From contig NZ_QXGL01000001.1 of assembly GCF_003951095.1 (NCBI RefSeq), positions 124,001-188,000 of the forward strand: DNA of 64,000 nucleotides. The letters run 5' to 3'. The DNA comes from Bifidobacterium goeldii. GTDB taxonomy: Bacteria > Actinomycetota > Actinomycetes > Actinomycetales > Bifidobacteriaceae. The notes beneath the pieces were generated by a model. The model was not told the DNA's origin. It worked only from the letters and a program-made list of their open reading frames with translations, and ran no database searches. A program made the translations under genes and the position numbers. Positions 17,315 to 26,528 of this stretch are shown here, in pieces. The stretch's first letter is position 1. Each line of letters starts with the position of its first letter.

Positions 17315-18775
17315 TCACACCCACTCGTCAGGTTCAATGCCCAGTGGGCCTACGTATTCACCGTTTGGTACGTAACTAGGCTCTTCGCGATCTTCTAGAG
17401 TGGCGTCAGCAAACATGACAACATCCCTGCCGAACGTCCAGTCGCCCTTAATAGTTACCGAGTTTGCAGCAGCCAGCGATGGAACACCATACGGGAATCG
17501 CTCGTTGAAGTCCTCAATATTCTTGTAGTAGCGCTGATCAAGATCAACATTCGGGAAGATATAGTTGCCATCCTCCATCTCATACGAGTCCGTTAAATGG
17601 AACCGATCCGAACGCATAATGAACAAATCATTAGTGGTTTTCACTGGCAAGAAGCGCATACGATCTACTTGCACGCAGATCGCACCGTCAAATAAACCAA
17701 TCGCTGCTCCCATCGCAGTCTCTAATTGGACCACTGGCGTTGAATCAGGATTGGTAGGATCCACAGTCTTTGCATTGATAATTACTGGCAATGGCAGCAC
17801 GCCATCATACTGAGCAAGCATGTCTCGAAGCGCATCAATACGCACCCAAATATTATTCGTGTTGAAATACGGGTGACGAGCAATATCTTGCGCATCGCGT
17901 TTATCGTCAGGATGAACCTGCGACATCTCGCGCAAAATCAGCCTACCCGTATGCCGATCGCGCACAATATGACCACCCTTACGGTCTGCATACGTACGCG
18001 TGGCCACTTCCACCATGAACGGTGCGCCAGTGTTTTCAAAATATTGAGCAAGCGTACGCGAAGGACGCGCGCCAAGATTATCTGAATTGGAAATAAACAG
18101 ATATTCAAAACCACGTTCTTGCAACGTATCCAGCAAACCAGACTCCCACAGCGTGGAGAACAGGTCGCCATGCCCGGGCGGGCACCACTCCAGCTCAGGG
18201 TCAGCTGGCCACGACACTGGTTCACCAGTTGCGACATCGATTTTCGGCTCTTGATGCTGGATGATTTCCAGCGGCACATCACTCTGATGGAATTTACGGT
18301 GATGCTTCAGTACTTTCATCGTATCCGCCGATGTACGGAACGAGTTCATAAACGTGACTGGAAGCTTGACATCTAGACGCGTGCGCGCAGTAAGCACCTG
18401 GCCAAGAATGATGTCGATAAACCGCATTTGGCGTGCTTTATGACGACGAACCGGTAGTAACGATTTGGCTCGCTGCAAACCCATGGATGTACCGAGACCA
18501 CCATTGAGCTTAAGGAAGGCCGTTTTAGAAAACGCGTGAACCGCTTGATCATGATCAATAGTCTGATAGACATCGTGGAAGCTAGGCACGCCAGTTAGCG
18601 GCTCTACATCGCGTTCACGAATCCACGTGTTGTCGCTATTGTTAGACCACACATCGTACAGATGATGGAACTGTGCAATGGACACCTCGCTCATGCCCTT
18701 CTCGCGCATCTTACGCGCTGAATGCTCGAAAACGTCGCTCACGGAACCAGTATCCCTTTCCATACGGGGGTGCAT
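17315..18775 (-). CDS. ugpA: UTP--glucose-1-phosphate uridylyltransferase, eukaryotic-type (UgpA)
   Basis: The enzyme makes UDP-glucose from UTP and glucose-1-phosphate. In bifidobacteria this type also acts in the Leloir-like and lacto-N-biose/galactose pathways. The nucleotide-binding signature KLNGGLGTSMGLQRAKSLLPVR is clear, as are FMNSFRTS, the LFISNSDNLGA strand, and a C-terminal beta-helix (NSVTIKGDWTFGRDVVMFADATLED). It belongs to the UDPGP family and not to bacterial GalU. The frame is open further upstream. ATG 18775 (486 residues) has GGGAG upstream, but ATG 18763 or 18811 are possible. tRNA-Pro lies divergently 170 bp away. Confidence 0.9.
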   Translation of the reverse strand: MHPRMERDTGSVSDVFEHSARKMREKGMSEVSIAQFHHLYDVWSNNSDNTWIRERDVEPLTGVPSFHDVYQTIDHDQAVHAFSKTAFLKLNGGLGTSMGLQRAKSLLPVRRHKARQMRFIDIILGQVLTARTRLDVKLPVTFMNSFRTSADTMKVLKHHRKFHQSDVPLEIIQHQEPKIDVATGEPVSWPADPELEWCPPGHGDLFSTLWESGLLDTLQERGFEYLFISNSDNLGARPSRTLAQYFENTGAPFMVEVATRTYADRKGGHIVRDRHTGRLILREMSQVHPDDKRDAQDIARHPYFNTNNIWVRIDALRDMLAQYDGVLPLPVIINAKTVDPTNPDSTPVVQLETAMGAAIGLFDGAICVQVDRMRFLPVKTTNDLFIMRSDRFHLTDSYEMEDGNYIFPNVDLDQRYYKNIEDFNERFPYGVPSLAAANSVTIKGDWTFGRDVVMFADATLEDREEPSYVPNGEYVGPLGIEPDEWV

Positions 18776-18942
18776 GTCAACAATGGCTCCCAGTGTAATC
18801 GTCGTTGCCATGATGGGCAACGACGCATGCGAGACGTGTGTATTGACAGCAAGTGTCGATGAGCTGGTTGCGATGAAGAACACGCCGATTTGCGTTTTTT
18901 TATTCGTCTGGTAGTTTATTCCAGTGTTGTTTATTGCAACAT

Positions 18943-19019
<77 letters not shown>

Positions 19020-19112
19020 GAACGGCGGAATTCCAAGGTTTTCAAGACCTTCGAATTCCGTTTTCTGCGTTTCGGGGGACTATCGGGGGACATGACTGCA
19101 CCAAGGTGGCAG

Positions 19113-19208
19113 TTAGCGGGTCGGTATGACAGTGTTTTCTGCGATCCAATTTTCAAGATCGACACGCCGGTATCGGACCACTCGCCCGACTTTACCTGAT
19201 TTTACCCG
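19113..19208 (-). pseudogene. Remnant of an excisionase/AlpA-type DNA-binding protein
   Basis: On the minus strand the frame ending at 19113 reads GKVGRVVRYRRVDLENWIAE plus a short tail before the stop. That is the typical C-terminal part of phage or integrative-element excisionases (wing then helix). Upstream codons run into stops and no start is present, so the N-terminal half is lost. It lies about 95 bp from tRNA-Pro, a standard integration target, which suggests a deleted element. Confidence 0.6.
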
Positions 19209-19304
19209 ATGACCGCACTACCGTTTTGAGCGTCTGCGCAACTAGGTATCGAAGCTGCTCCACCCCTATTGCATGTTGCGGCCGCTTGCGTTCGCTTCCT
19301 TACC

Positions 19305-19498
19305 GCACAGGATGGAAATATCAGTTCGTATGCCATCGCATGCGATGCCGATCTGCACGAGATGGCAAAACAACCCTCAAATACCATCCCATGCCCTTGT
19401 TTTTACCGCATGAGATGGCAATATATCGATCAATATCCATCGCGTGCACAAAACGCCTCGCACGCGATGGCAAAATCCCCCAAAATGCCATCGCGTGC
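19305..19498. repeat. Array of four tandem imperfect palindromes
   Basis: Units lie at 19305-19343, 19355-19394, 19408-19447 and 19460-19498, each 39-40 bp, with 11-13 bp linkers. Left arms are GCACAGGATGG, GCACGAGATGG, GCATGAGATGG and GCACGCGATGG. Right arms are CCATCGCATGC, CCATCCCATGC, CCATCGCGTGC and CCATCGCGTGC. Loops are 16-18 bases, A-rich and different in sequence. The fourth unit pairs perfectly over 11 bp. A 14-bp perfect palindrome (CATCGCATGCGATG, 19334-19347) overlaps the end of unit 1. The function is unknown. Confidence 0.85.
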
Positions 19499-19696
19499 CG
19501 AAAAGCTATCCCACACTTCCAGACTGGCACACATTCTGACTGACTCTACAGTCCCCGCTACCCACATTCAACCCGGCGCGAAACCAATAGTTCTAAGACC
19601 TAACAAACCAAAATAGACACACATTTTGGCCTATATAACCCGGTGAATTGTTGCAGTACAGCGACGTGAGCATTCCATTGCTTCGATCGCTCCAAC

Positions 19697-19798
19697 TCAT
19701 GGTTGTATCAACTCATAATGCACGTGATAGGTGATCGCCATACCTACAGCCAGTAAAAATATCGCCGCAATTATCAATGAAAGAACAGCCACGTGCAC
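19697..19798 (-). CDS. Possible 33-residue membrane peptide
   Basis: A GTG-started frame encodes a hydrophobic helix (VAVLSLIIAAIFLLAVGMAI) followed by YHVHYELIQP. It is free-standing in the scar region and too short for normal gene calling. There is no good ribosome site, so this could be chance or a remnant. Toxin-type or accessory membrane peptides look like this, but nothing supports a function. Confidence 0.25.
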   Translation of the reverse strand: MHVAVLSLIIAAIFLLAVGMAITYHVHYELIQP

Positions 19799-20015
19799 TA
19801 ACTATATTCGTCGCTGGTATTTGTCAGATGGTACACGTTATGCAAGTCGCTTGTTCGAGTACATATTGTGATCAGAGTGTTTGTTGATGTTTCGAGACTG
19901 AGCGTTTTGCCGGCTCTAGTTTGGCTTAAGGTTAAGTCATTCTCATCCGTTGGGGTGTGGCGCTTTTTCGGGCAACCATCAACAACGGATCTAGTAAACC
20001 TGCAAGGAGAAGACA

Positions 20016-21251
20016 ATGAAGATATGCTCCGCATGTGGTTCATCGAATAGTGATGACAATAAGTTTTGTATGAAATGCGGGCAGCGTCTCCCCGACCAGC
20101 CAGCAGTTCAGCCAGTTGCAGTAGATCAGCTTCAGCCAATGGCTACTGAGACTCCGGCAGTAGAGCCGCAAGCCATGCCGCAGCCGGCTGCACCAGCATA
20201 CCCCGCACAATCTATTCCACCCATGCCGGCCCCTGCTCCTTCGTTCGCGCCGGCACCGGCATCGGATCCAAAACGCAAAGCTAAGCGTTTGCGTGTCGTT
20301 ATTATCGCAGTCATCGTCGCCGTACTCATTGCTGCAGGCTGTGCCGGCTTCGTCTGGTATCGACATACACAGCAACAGCGTGCGCTAGCAGATTGCACCA
20401 GCGTGCTTGCTGACGCTAACAAGGCCAGCAAAACGGATGACAAAACCTATAAGAGTGCTCAACAAGTGTATTCATCAAGCGAAGCTGATAAAGCAACGCT
20501 GCAAACTCTGGGAGATACGCTCGACTCTTACGATCAACTCCCGTTGCCTGACTTGCAATGCTCTGCAGATACAGACGCGGAGACGCTCAAGCAAACAACA
20601 GATCGCTTGCGCGACTGGCGTTCTAAGCATGACACATTGACCGCTCAATTGAACAAGGAAATGACGACGGTCAAACTTAAGGATTCACAAACGGCTTTGG
20701 AAACCAAGCTTAAGGATGCGAGCGCTTTGTTGGAAAGTGCGAAGGGCAAGGTGGATGATGAAAGTACGCTCACTGCTCTTCAGCAGGCTGTTGATAAGGC
20801 TGAGAAGTTGAAGGATGGTTCGGACACTAAGGCTATGGACCAGGCTACGGGTGATCTTTCTGCGTTGATTGTGAAGGTGAATGATTCGGTTTCGACGTAT
20901 ACGGCGAAGCAGGATGCGTCGCGTTGTACGGCATTGGCTGGAAGCTACTATGATCCGCAAGGTATTTCTACGTTTATTGTTCAAAATGATTGTTCAGTGA
21001 AAGGCTATGACGGTAATCCTGCAGTCAATAGGATTTTTGATTATGGCACTTATGTGTCTGGGTCTTATGCGGCAAGGACGGATGGTACTGCTACTTGGAA
21101 AACAACTAGCACCGAGTATGGCGATCACACGTGGACATTGTATCCGGCTGGAATGCGTGCTCCAAGTACGATCGATGCTGAATCGGATGATTATTTCCTG
21201 ACGAGCGTGAGACTAGATAGGGATAACGATCGATACCTCGTAAAGGAATAA
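20016..21251 (+). CDS. Zinc-ribbon membrane protein with coiled-coil exterior
   Basis: The 411-residue protein opens with a zinc ribbon (CSACGSSNSDDNKFCMKCGQ), cysteines at about residues 4, 7, 18 and 21. A Pro/Ala/Gln-rich linker (22-85) leads to one membrane helix (VVIIAVIVAVLIAAGCAGFVW, about 93-113). A long helical, Lys/Asp/Thr-rich outer region (115-310) follows, with a final beta-rich domain containing SRCTALAGSYYDPQG. The ribbon should be cytoplasmic and the rest outside. AAGGAGAAG precedes the ATG. Such proteins are common in bifidobacteria and unassigned; a sensor or envelope role is a guess. Confidence 0.8.
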   Translation: MKICSACGSSNSDDNKFCMKCGQRLPDQPAVQPVAVDQLQPMATETPAVEPQAMPQPAAPAYPAQSIPPMPAPAPSFAPAPASDPKRKAKRLRVVIIAVIVAVLIAAGCAGFVWYRHTQQQRALADCTSVLADANKASKTDDKTYKSAQQVYSSSEADKATLQTLGDTLDSYDQLPLPDLQCSADTDAETLKQTTDRLRDWRSKHDTLTAQLNKEMTTVKLKDSQTALETKLKDASALLESAKGKVDDESTLTALQQAVDKAEKLKDGSDTKAMDQATGDLSALIVKVNDSVSTYTAKQDASRCTALAGSYYDPQGISTFIVQNDCSVKGYDGNPAVNRIFDYGTYVSGSYAARTDGTATWKTTSTEYGDHTWTLYPAGMRAPSTIDAESDDYFLTSVRLDRDNDRYLVKE

Positions 21252-21306
21252 CGGAGTTCAACGCTGCTATCAGCTTATTGATTGTTTGATCTACGCGTTT
21301 AATAAA

Positions 21307-21346
21307 GATGCCTGATTCCCTATGGATTATTAGGGAACCAGGCATC
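21307..21346. terminator. Bidirectional hairpin between convergent genes
   Basis: GATGCCTGATTCCCTA pairs with its complement (15 of 16 bases) around an 8-base loop. It lies between the zinc-ribbon gene and the convergent XRE-aminotransferase gene. Confidence 0.65.
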
Positions 21347-21430
21347 ATGTTTATGTTACGCAGAATCAGTTGATTTTGCCCGTTTTATGAACAGACAACA
21401 CGGTTCGACTGCGCAGTTATAAACCGTTTA

Positions 21431-22969
21431 CTACTGCCTGTAGTAGCGCAGGAAATCGGCGAGCTTGTCGACGGCGTCTTTGAGCACTTCGATGCGCGGC
21501 AAGTAGACGATGCGGAAGTGGTCTGGCTCCTGCCAGTTGAATCCGCCGCCTCGTGTGATCAGGATGCGTTCGTCGTGGAGTAAATCGAGTGCGAATTGCT
21601 CGTCGTCGGTGATATTGAACTTTTTGACGTCGATTTTCGGGAAGATGTAGAATGCGGCTTTTGGTTTCACTGCGGTGATGCCATCAATTGAGTTGAGCGC
21701 CTCGTAAATATAGTCGCGCTGTTCGCATAGGCGGCCGCCGGGCACAATGTAATCGTTGACGCTTTGGTGGCCGCCGAGCGCGGTTTGTACGATCGACTGT
21801 GCAGGCACGTTTGAGCAAATGCGCATATTGGTAAGCATGTTGATGCCTTCGATGTAATCCTTGGCAATGCGCTTGTTGCCGCTGAGGATCATCCAGCCGA
21901 CGCGGTATCCGGCGATCATGTGGGATTTCGACAGGCCGGAGAAGGTTACGCAGAACAGGTCGGGGGCCATTGAAGCGATCGAAACGTGTTTGAGGCCGTC
22001 CATGACGAGACGGTCGTAGATCTCGTCGGAGAAGATCATGAGCTGGTGTTCGCGGGCGAGGTCGACAATCTGCTGAAGCACCTCCGGCGGGTAGAGTGCG
22101 CCGGTTGGGTTGTTCGGATTGATGAGCACGATGGCGACTGTGCGATCGGTGATTTTCGCGCGCATGTCGTCGATGTCTGGATACCATTCGGACTGCTCAT
22201 CGCAGGTGTAGTGCACGGCGGTGCCGCCGGCGAGATTCACACATGCGGTCCACAGTGGATAATCCGGGCTGGGCACGAGCACCTCGTCGCCGTCATCGAG
22301 CAGGGCGGACATGGACAGGTTGATCAGCTCGCTCACGCCATTGCCGGTGTAAATGTCCTCGATGCCAACGTTGGGGATGTTTTTCAGCTGCGCGTACTGC
22401 ATGATGGCTTTGCGCGCAGAGAATAGTCCCTTGGATGCGGAATAGCCTTCCGTATCGGTCAACTGGCGAGCCATATCGTAGACGACTTCGTCAGGCGTGC
22501 GGAAGCCAAATGGTGCAGGGTTGCCGATGTTGAGTTTCAACACGTGCATGCCTGCTTCTTCCATGCGTGCTGCTTCGTCAACAACCGGGCCTCGCACGTC
22601 GTACAACACGTTGTCGAGTTTGGTGGATTTGTGGAACTGACGCATGGGGATTCCTTCTTCCGACAGGATGGTTGATGGTTCGTGAATGGTTGCCGATGAG
22701 GTTGATTGTGCTGCAGTTGGTGACGCGGCAGTTTGCGATGCTGAGTGGAATGACGGGTTGTGACCAAGTAGCCATTGTTCGTCAACATCTAGTGTTTTGG
22801 CTAAGAAGCTGAGGATTTCACTGCGCGGTATTGTCTTGCCGCTAACATATTGGCTAATGTGACTTTTACCCAGCTTGACTCCAGCTTGTTGAGCTGCGTG
22901 AACGATGTCTACCTGTTTGAGATGACGAGCGCTCATCGCCGTCTTTAATCGTGTTGAGAAACTTTCCAC
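21431..22969 (-). CDS. XRE helix-turn-helix / class I aminotransferase fusion
   Basis: The 512-residue protein has an N-terminal XRE-type DNA-binding domain (residues about 5-70: KQVDIVHAAQQAGVKLGKSHISQYVSGKTIP). A linker of about 40 residues rich in Ser/Ala/Thr follows. The rest (about 108-512) is a complete fold-type I aminotransferase. The latter opens MRQFHKSTKLDNVLYDVRGP and shows INPNNPTGALY, the PLP lysine in TFSGLSKSHMIAGYRVGW, and the carboxylate-binding Arg near FRIVYLPR. It resembles AlaT-type alanine/glutamate-pyruvate transaminases. GTG 22969 has GGGGGAG upstream. Unlike MocR proteins, the DNA-binding part is XRE and not GntR. A regulator-enzyme is likely; the amino acid is not assignable. 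Confidence 0.88.
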   Translation of the reverse strand: MESFSTRLKTAMSARHLKQVDIVHAAQQAGVKLGKSHISQYVSGKTIPRSEILSFLAKTLDVDEQWLLGHNPSFHSASQTAASPTAAQSTSSATIHEPSTILSEEGIPMRQFHKSTKLDNVLYDVRGPVVDEAARMEEAGMHVLKLNIGNPAPFGFRTPDEVVYDMARQLTDTEGYSASKGLFSARKAIMQYAQLKNIPNVGIEDIYTGNGVSELINLSMSALLDDGDEVLVPSPDYPLWTACVNLAGGTAVHYTCDEQSEWYPDIDDMRAKITDRTVAIVLINPNNPTGALYPPEVLQQIVDLAREHQLMIFSDEIYDRLVMDGLKHVSIASMAPDLFCVTFSGLSKSHMIAGYRVGWMILSGNKRIAKDYIEGINMLTNMRICSNVPAQSIVQTALGGHQSVNDYIVPGGRLCEQRDYIYEALNSIDGITAVKPKAAFYIFPKIDVKKFNITDDEQFALDLLHDERILITRGGGFNWQEPDHFRIVYLPRIEVLKDAVDKLADFLRYYRQ

Positions 22970-22988
22970 GTCACTCCCCCGATCCCGG

Positions 22989-23004
22989 AAAGTTCAAAGT
23001 TCAA
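22989..23004. promoter_or_regulatory. Tandem AAAGTTCAA sites upstream of the XRE-aminotransferase gene
   Basis: Two overlapping AAAGTTCAA words lie 20-35 bp before the start, and the same word recurs in the inverted repeat at 23051-23096. A nearby GGTTCAAACC adds another TTCAAA core. These may be operator half-sites for the XRE domain of the downstream protein. Confidence 0.4.
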
Positions 23005-23050
23005 AAACCATTGGTTCAAACCATACCACTGCATATTCACCAGAAACACC

Positions 23051-23096
23051 GAAAGTTCAATTCATGTCACATGTTGGCAACATGAATTGAACTTTC
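23051..23096. promoter_or_regulatory. Perfect 17-bp inverted repeat
   Basis: GAAAGTTCAATTCATGT and its exact complement flank 12 bases, with TTTT after it on the plus strand. It lies 19 bp past the ABC permease gene and 80 bp before the XRE-aminotransferase gene, both on the minus strand. It could terminate the exporter transcript or be an operator, since it repeats AAAGTTCAA. Confidence 0.55.
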
Positions 23097-23115
23097 TTTT
23101 GCGGTGCACGATTCA

Positions 23116-26100
23116 TCACTCGACTGATTTGAGAGCGGCGAGCATGTCTACGTTCTTGAGCTGCTGGTAGACGACCACGCCGAGCGCGCCCAGTACAACG
23201 GCAACGAGCGCAGCGGGCACTACGAACGCCGGCCAGCCAAGCGCCGGGTCGAACATGACCTCGTCCGGCGGCACCTCGGTAATGATGTACCGGTGCAGGC
23301 CCGCGCCGAACCCGTAGCCGGCGAGGATACCGATCGCAGACAGCACGATCGTTTCGCGATAGATATACATGGTTGTCTCGTTCGAGTGGAAGCCGAGCAC
23401 CTTGATGGTCGACAGTTCGCGGATGCGTTCGGACACATTCAGATTCGTGAGGTTGTACAAGATCACCACGGCAAGCATGCCAGCCACAAGCACAAGCACC
23501 TCCATGATCTGGTTGAGTGAGTCGACGATCGTGGCAACCTGGTTTTTCATCGTGGTGTTCTGCACCACGCCGCGCACGCCGTCATTCTTCATGAACCGAG
23601 CGCCCTGCTTCTCGGCGTTCTCGATCGAATCATCCTTAAGGTTAACGAGGTAAGCATTCGACTGGTAATCCTTGCCGAACACGTGCTCGTAGCCGCCTGA
23701 CGACATGTACATGAAGTGTCCGATATACGCCTCGCTCACACCGTCGACGCGCACGGAGCGGTCGGCGCCGTCCTCTCCGGTGACATGGATCGTGTCGCCG
23801 GTTGTTGCGCCGAGCATCGAAGCCATGCGTTCGGAGATGACAGCGCCGCGATCGGTGAGAATCTGCGGCTTATGCCCCACGCGCGAGCGCAGGGTCACGT
23901 AGTCGTTGAAGTTGTACGCATCGTCGGTGACGATCAGCGTGATCGACTGCTTATCACCTTGTTTGCCGGCGGTTTTAGTCAGTTCCTCGTAGCGGATCGG
24001 CATCGACTGGTCCACGGCCTTGTCGGTCATTGTCTTGGCGACGGCGTCGCGCTGTTCGTCGTTGTTGTCGGATTTTTCGGCGACGATCATGTCGTAGTGA
24101 ATCACTTCGTCGAACTGGCGTTCGCTGATCTGGTTGATCGAACCTTGCACGCCGAGTCCTGCGACAAGTAGTGACACGGCACCCATCACGCCGAAGATCG
24201 TCATGAATCCGCGCGTCTTGTAACGGAAGAGATTCCTGGCGGTGACCTTGCGCGTGAAGCTGAGCCGGTTCCAGATGAAGCCGAGTTGTTCGAGGAAGAT
24301 CTTCGAACCGTTCGCGGGTGGCTTGGGCAGTAGGAGCGCAGCGGGCTTGTCTCTGAGTTCGCGTGCTGCAGCAAGCATGGCCGGTACGACAGCGCTCACC
24401 CAGGCGAGCAGGAATGCGACCACCGTGACAACCGGGTGGAACTTCAGTTCGATGACTGGCATCGTGAACCCGTCGCTGTACGCGTGGTAGACGATGAGCG
24501 GCAAAATTGTATGCCCAGCGGCAACACCCAAAATCGTACCGACGGTGGAGGCTGCGAAACCGTACACGACGAACTTCTTGAGAATGTCTGCGTTGCCATA
24601 GCCGAGTGCCTTCAACGTGCCAGAGTTGACGCGTTCCTCGTCAACCATGCGGCCCATCGTGGAGAAGGTAACGAGTGCGGCGACGAAGTAGAGAAACACG
24701 GGGAATATCATGGCGAGCTTGCCGACGATGTTCGCGATGATCTCGTACACGCGGTAGCCGTTCGAGGTGAGTCCTTCGCGTCGGCCGTCGATCGAATAGG
24801 CGGGCACTTCGAGTGTGTCGATCTTTTCGCGGGCGAGCTCGATATCGTGTTCGGCCGCAGCGATCTTCTGCTCGGCGGCGGGTTTCGCGGCGTTGAATTC
24901 CTGAAGTTTGGCGTTGTACTCATCTTCGGCCTTCTCGATGTCGCGCTGGCCTTGGATGAGCTGCGCGGCGCCATCCGAAACGCCTCCGCCCGAGGTGCCG
25001 GATGGCGCCTTGGAAACGGCCTGACCGAGCTCGCTCTGCTTGACGGCGAGCTGCTTGGAGGCGTCGGCGAGAGCAGCCGCATTCCTCTGATATTCCTCAG
25101 TGCCTTGAGCGAGTTGTGCGGCGCCGTTGTTCCATTGCTGCAGCGCGTTGTTGTAGGCATTCAGCTGGTTGTTGTATTGCGCGACGGCATCATTGTAAGC
25201 GGCGAGCGCCTTATCGTATTGCGTTTTGACACTCTCGTAGGTGTTGCCAGCAATGCCGGTGTTCGACCAGGCTTGCAGCATCGCACCGGTTTTATCGAGC
25301 ACAGTTTGAGCATCTTCAAGCGCTTTACGTGCCATGTCGAGCTGTGTTTTGGCCTGCGTGAGTTGCTGCCATGATGAGTCGAGCTGGTCCTGACCTTGCG
25401 TGAGCTGTTGGGCGCCGGCTGTGAGCTGCGTCTGACCGGCGGTGATTTGTGAGCCGGCCGAAGCGATTTGCGCTGTGGCGCCGGACAGTTCGGCCAGTGC
25501 AGCGGCCGCCTGGTCCACGGCGGTGATTTCGCCTTGTGTTTTCTGGTCCTTGGCGGCTTCGATCTGTGTTTTCGCGTCCGTAAGCTGTTGTTCGGCGTCC
25601 GTAAGCTGCTGTTTCGCATCGTCGACCTTGGTTTGCGCCTTGTCGATTTGCTCGCGGCGATCTTCGCGGATCGAGGCCTCGCGCGCCTTGGGTTGGCCGG
25701 CGAGACGTTTGGTGAGCGTATCCTTATGCGCTTGCACACGGTCGCGGTACTCACTCGTCCAATAGTCGACGTGCTGCGTGTCATTGAAGGTCACGCGGCC
25801 GATCATCGTCACGTCCGAGTCGAACGTGTCCGGCACGACAACGCCGTAGCCGTCGAGCTCACCAGTGCCTGCCGTGGACTGGCCCATGTTGAGATTGGAG
25901 ACGATTTCGCTGGCATCGACGAAGCCAACCACCGTGTATTCGGTCTGCTTAAGAATGGTGTCGCCGGCAATGTCGGGCAATTCGGTAACCTTAACCGTGC
26001 TGTCGATCGCGTACCGGTCGCGTTCAGCGGAATCGAGCGCGATTTCGCCGGTTTTGTCCGGCATCCGCCCTTCGACCACTCGGTATCCGGAGACGCCCTC

Positions 26101-26526
26101 AGGCTTGGAGTAGATGCGTAGGCTGTGATTGCTGCCTTTGATCGTTACGTCCTTGAAGTAGCCGAATTCCGCCTGGCGCACGCCAGCGGTATCGCGGATG
26201 ATCTTCTCGTCCGTCTTGCTTAAGCCATAGTCGCTGATCACGGTCACGTCGGCGAGATTATTCGTAGTGTAAAAGGAGGTGCCGGTCGCCTGCATGTCGG
26301 GGCCGGTTGCGAACAGGCCGACGAGCGCGAACGAACCGAGCATCATGAGACTGACGATCGAGATGAACCGGCCCTTCGACTTGGAAAGCGTGACGCGTAT
26401 GTCCTTCCACAACATGCGTTTGCGGGATGCGGCGCCGTTGCGGCGTTCGCGTTTAGCGGTGCGATGCGCGGCGGTGTTCGCGTGTCGCGCATCGTCAGTT
26501 TCGGCGAAGTGTGCGAAATCGGTCAT
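23116..26526 (-). CDS. ABC transporter permease with long coiled-coil insert (FtsX/MacB type)
   Basis: The 1136-residue protein is a two-domain FtsX-like permease. A first helix (about 50-75, SIVSLMMLGSFALVGLFAT) precedes an outer domain. The outer domain contains a very long coiled coil (about 280-590) rich in Gln, Ala and Lys. Then comes the first three-helix FtsX core (from about 605, with TFSTMGRMVDEERVNSGTLKALGYGN), a second N-terminal helix (about 760), another outer domain, and the second FtsX core ending LKNVDMLAALKSVE. ATG 26526 follows GGAG. Stop and start of the two transporter genes are 2 bp apart. Such pairs export peptides or lipids or act mechanically; the cargo is unknown. Confidence 0.88.
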   Translation of the reverse strand: MTDFAHFAETDDARHANTAAHRTAKRERRNGAASRKRMLWKDIRVTLSKSKGRFISIVSLMMLGSFALVGLFATGPDMQATGTSFYTTNNLADVTVISDYGLSKTDEKIIRDTAGVRQAEFGYFKDVTIKGSNHSLRIYSKPEGVSGYRVVEGRMPDKTGEIALDSAERDRYAIDSTVKVTELPDIAGDTILKQTEYTVVGFVDASEIVSNLNMGQSTAGTGELDGYGVVVPDTFDSDVTMIGRVTFNDTQHVDYWTSEYRDRVQAHKDTLTKRLAGQPKAREASIREDRREQIDKAQTKVDDAKQQLTDAEQQLTDAKTQIEAAKDQKTQGEITAVDQAAAALAELSGATAQIASAGSQITAGQTQLTAGAQQLTQGQDQLDSSWQQLTQAKTQLDMARKALEDAQTVLDKTGAMLQAWSNTGIAGNTYESVKTQYDKALAAYNDAVAQYNNQLNAYNNALQQWNNGAAQLAQGTEEYQRNAAALADASKQLAVKQSELGQAVSKAPSGTSGGGVSDGAAQLIQGQRDIEKAEDEYNAKLQEFNAAKPAAEQKIAAAEHDIELAREKIDTLEVPAYSIDGRREGLTSNGYRVYEIIANIVGKLAMIFPVFLYFVAALVTFSTMGRMVDEERVNSGTLKALGYGNADILKKFVVYGFAASTVGTILGVAAGHTILPLIVYHAYSDGFTMPVIELKFHPVVTVVAFLLAWVSAVVPAMLAAARELRDKPAALLLPKPPANGSKIFLEQLGFIWNRLSFTRKVTARNLFRYKTRGFMTIFGVMGAVSLLVAGLGVQGSINQISERQFDEVIHYDMIVAEKSDNNDEQRDAVAKTMTDKAVDQSMPIRYEELTKTAGKQGDKQSITLIVTDDAYNFNDYVTLRSRVGHKPQILTDRGAVISERMASMLGATTGDTIHVTGEDGADRSVRVDGVSEAYIGHFMYMSSGGYEHVFGKDYQSNAYLVNLKDDSIENAEKQGARFMKNDGVRGVVQNTTMKNQVATIVDSLNQIMEVLVLVAGMLAVVILYNLTNLNVSERIRELSTIKVLGFHSNETTMYIYRETIVLSAIGILAGYGFGAGLHRYIITEVPPDEVMFDPALGWPAFVVPAALVAVVLGALGVVVYQQLKNVDMLAALKSVE

Positions 26527-26528
26527 GG

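Larger units (their letters stand above)
19020..20015. other. Gene-poor scar region beside tRNA-Pro
   Basis: About 1 kb with no convincing intact gene. It begins with a 10-base inverted pair (CGGAATTC-type) and repeated TCGGGGGAC after the tRNA. It holds an excisionase-like remnant, four tandem imperfect palindromes and a 33-codon hydrophobic frame, each listed separately. The rest (about 19500-19690 and 19800-20000) is AT-rich, and I see nothing else in it. Confidence 0.6.

Noticed and set aside
19305..19498. CRISPR array
   Set aside because: Repeats are themselves inverted and differ among units, spacers are only 11-13 bp, and no cas genes are near.
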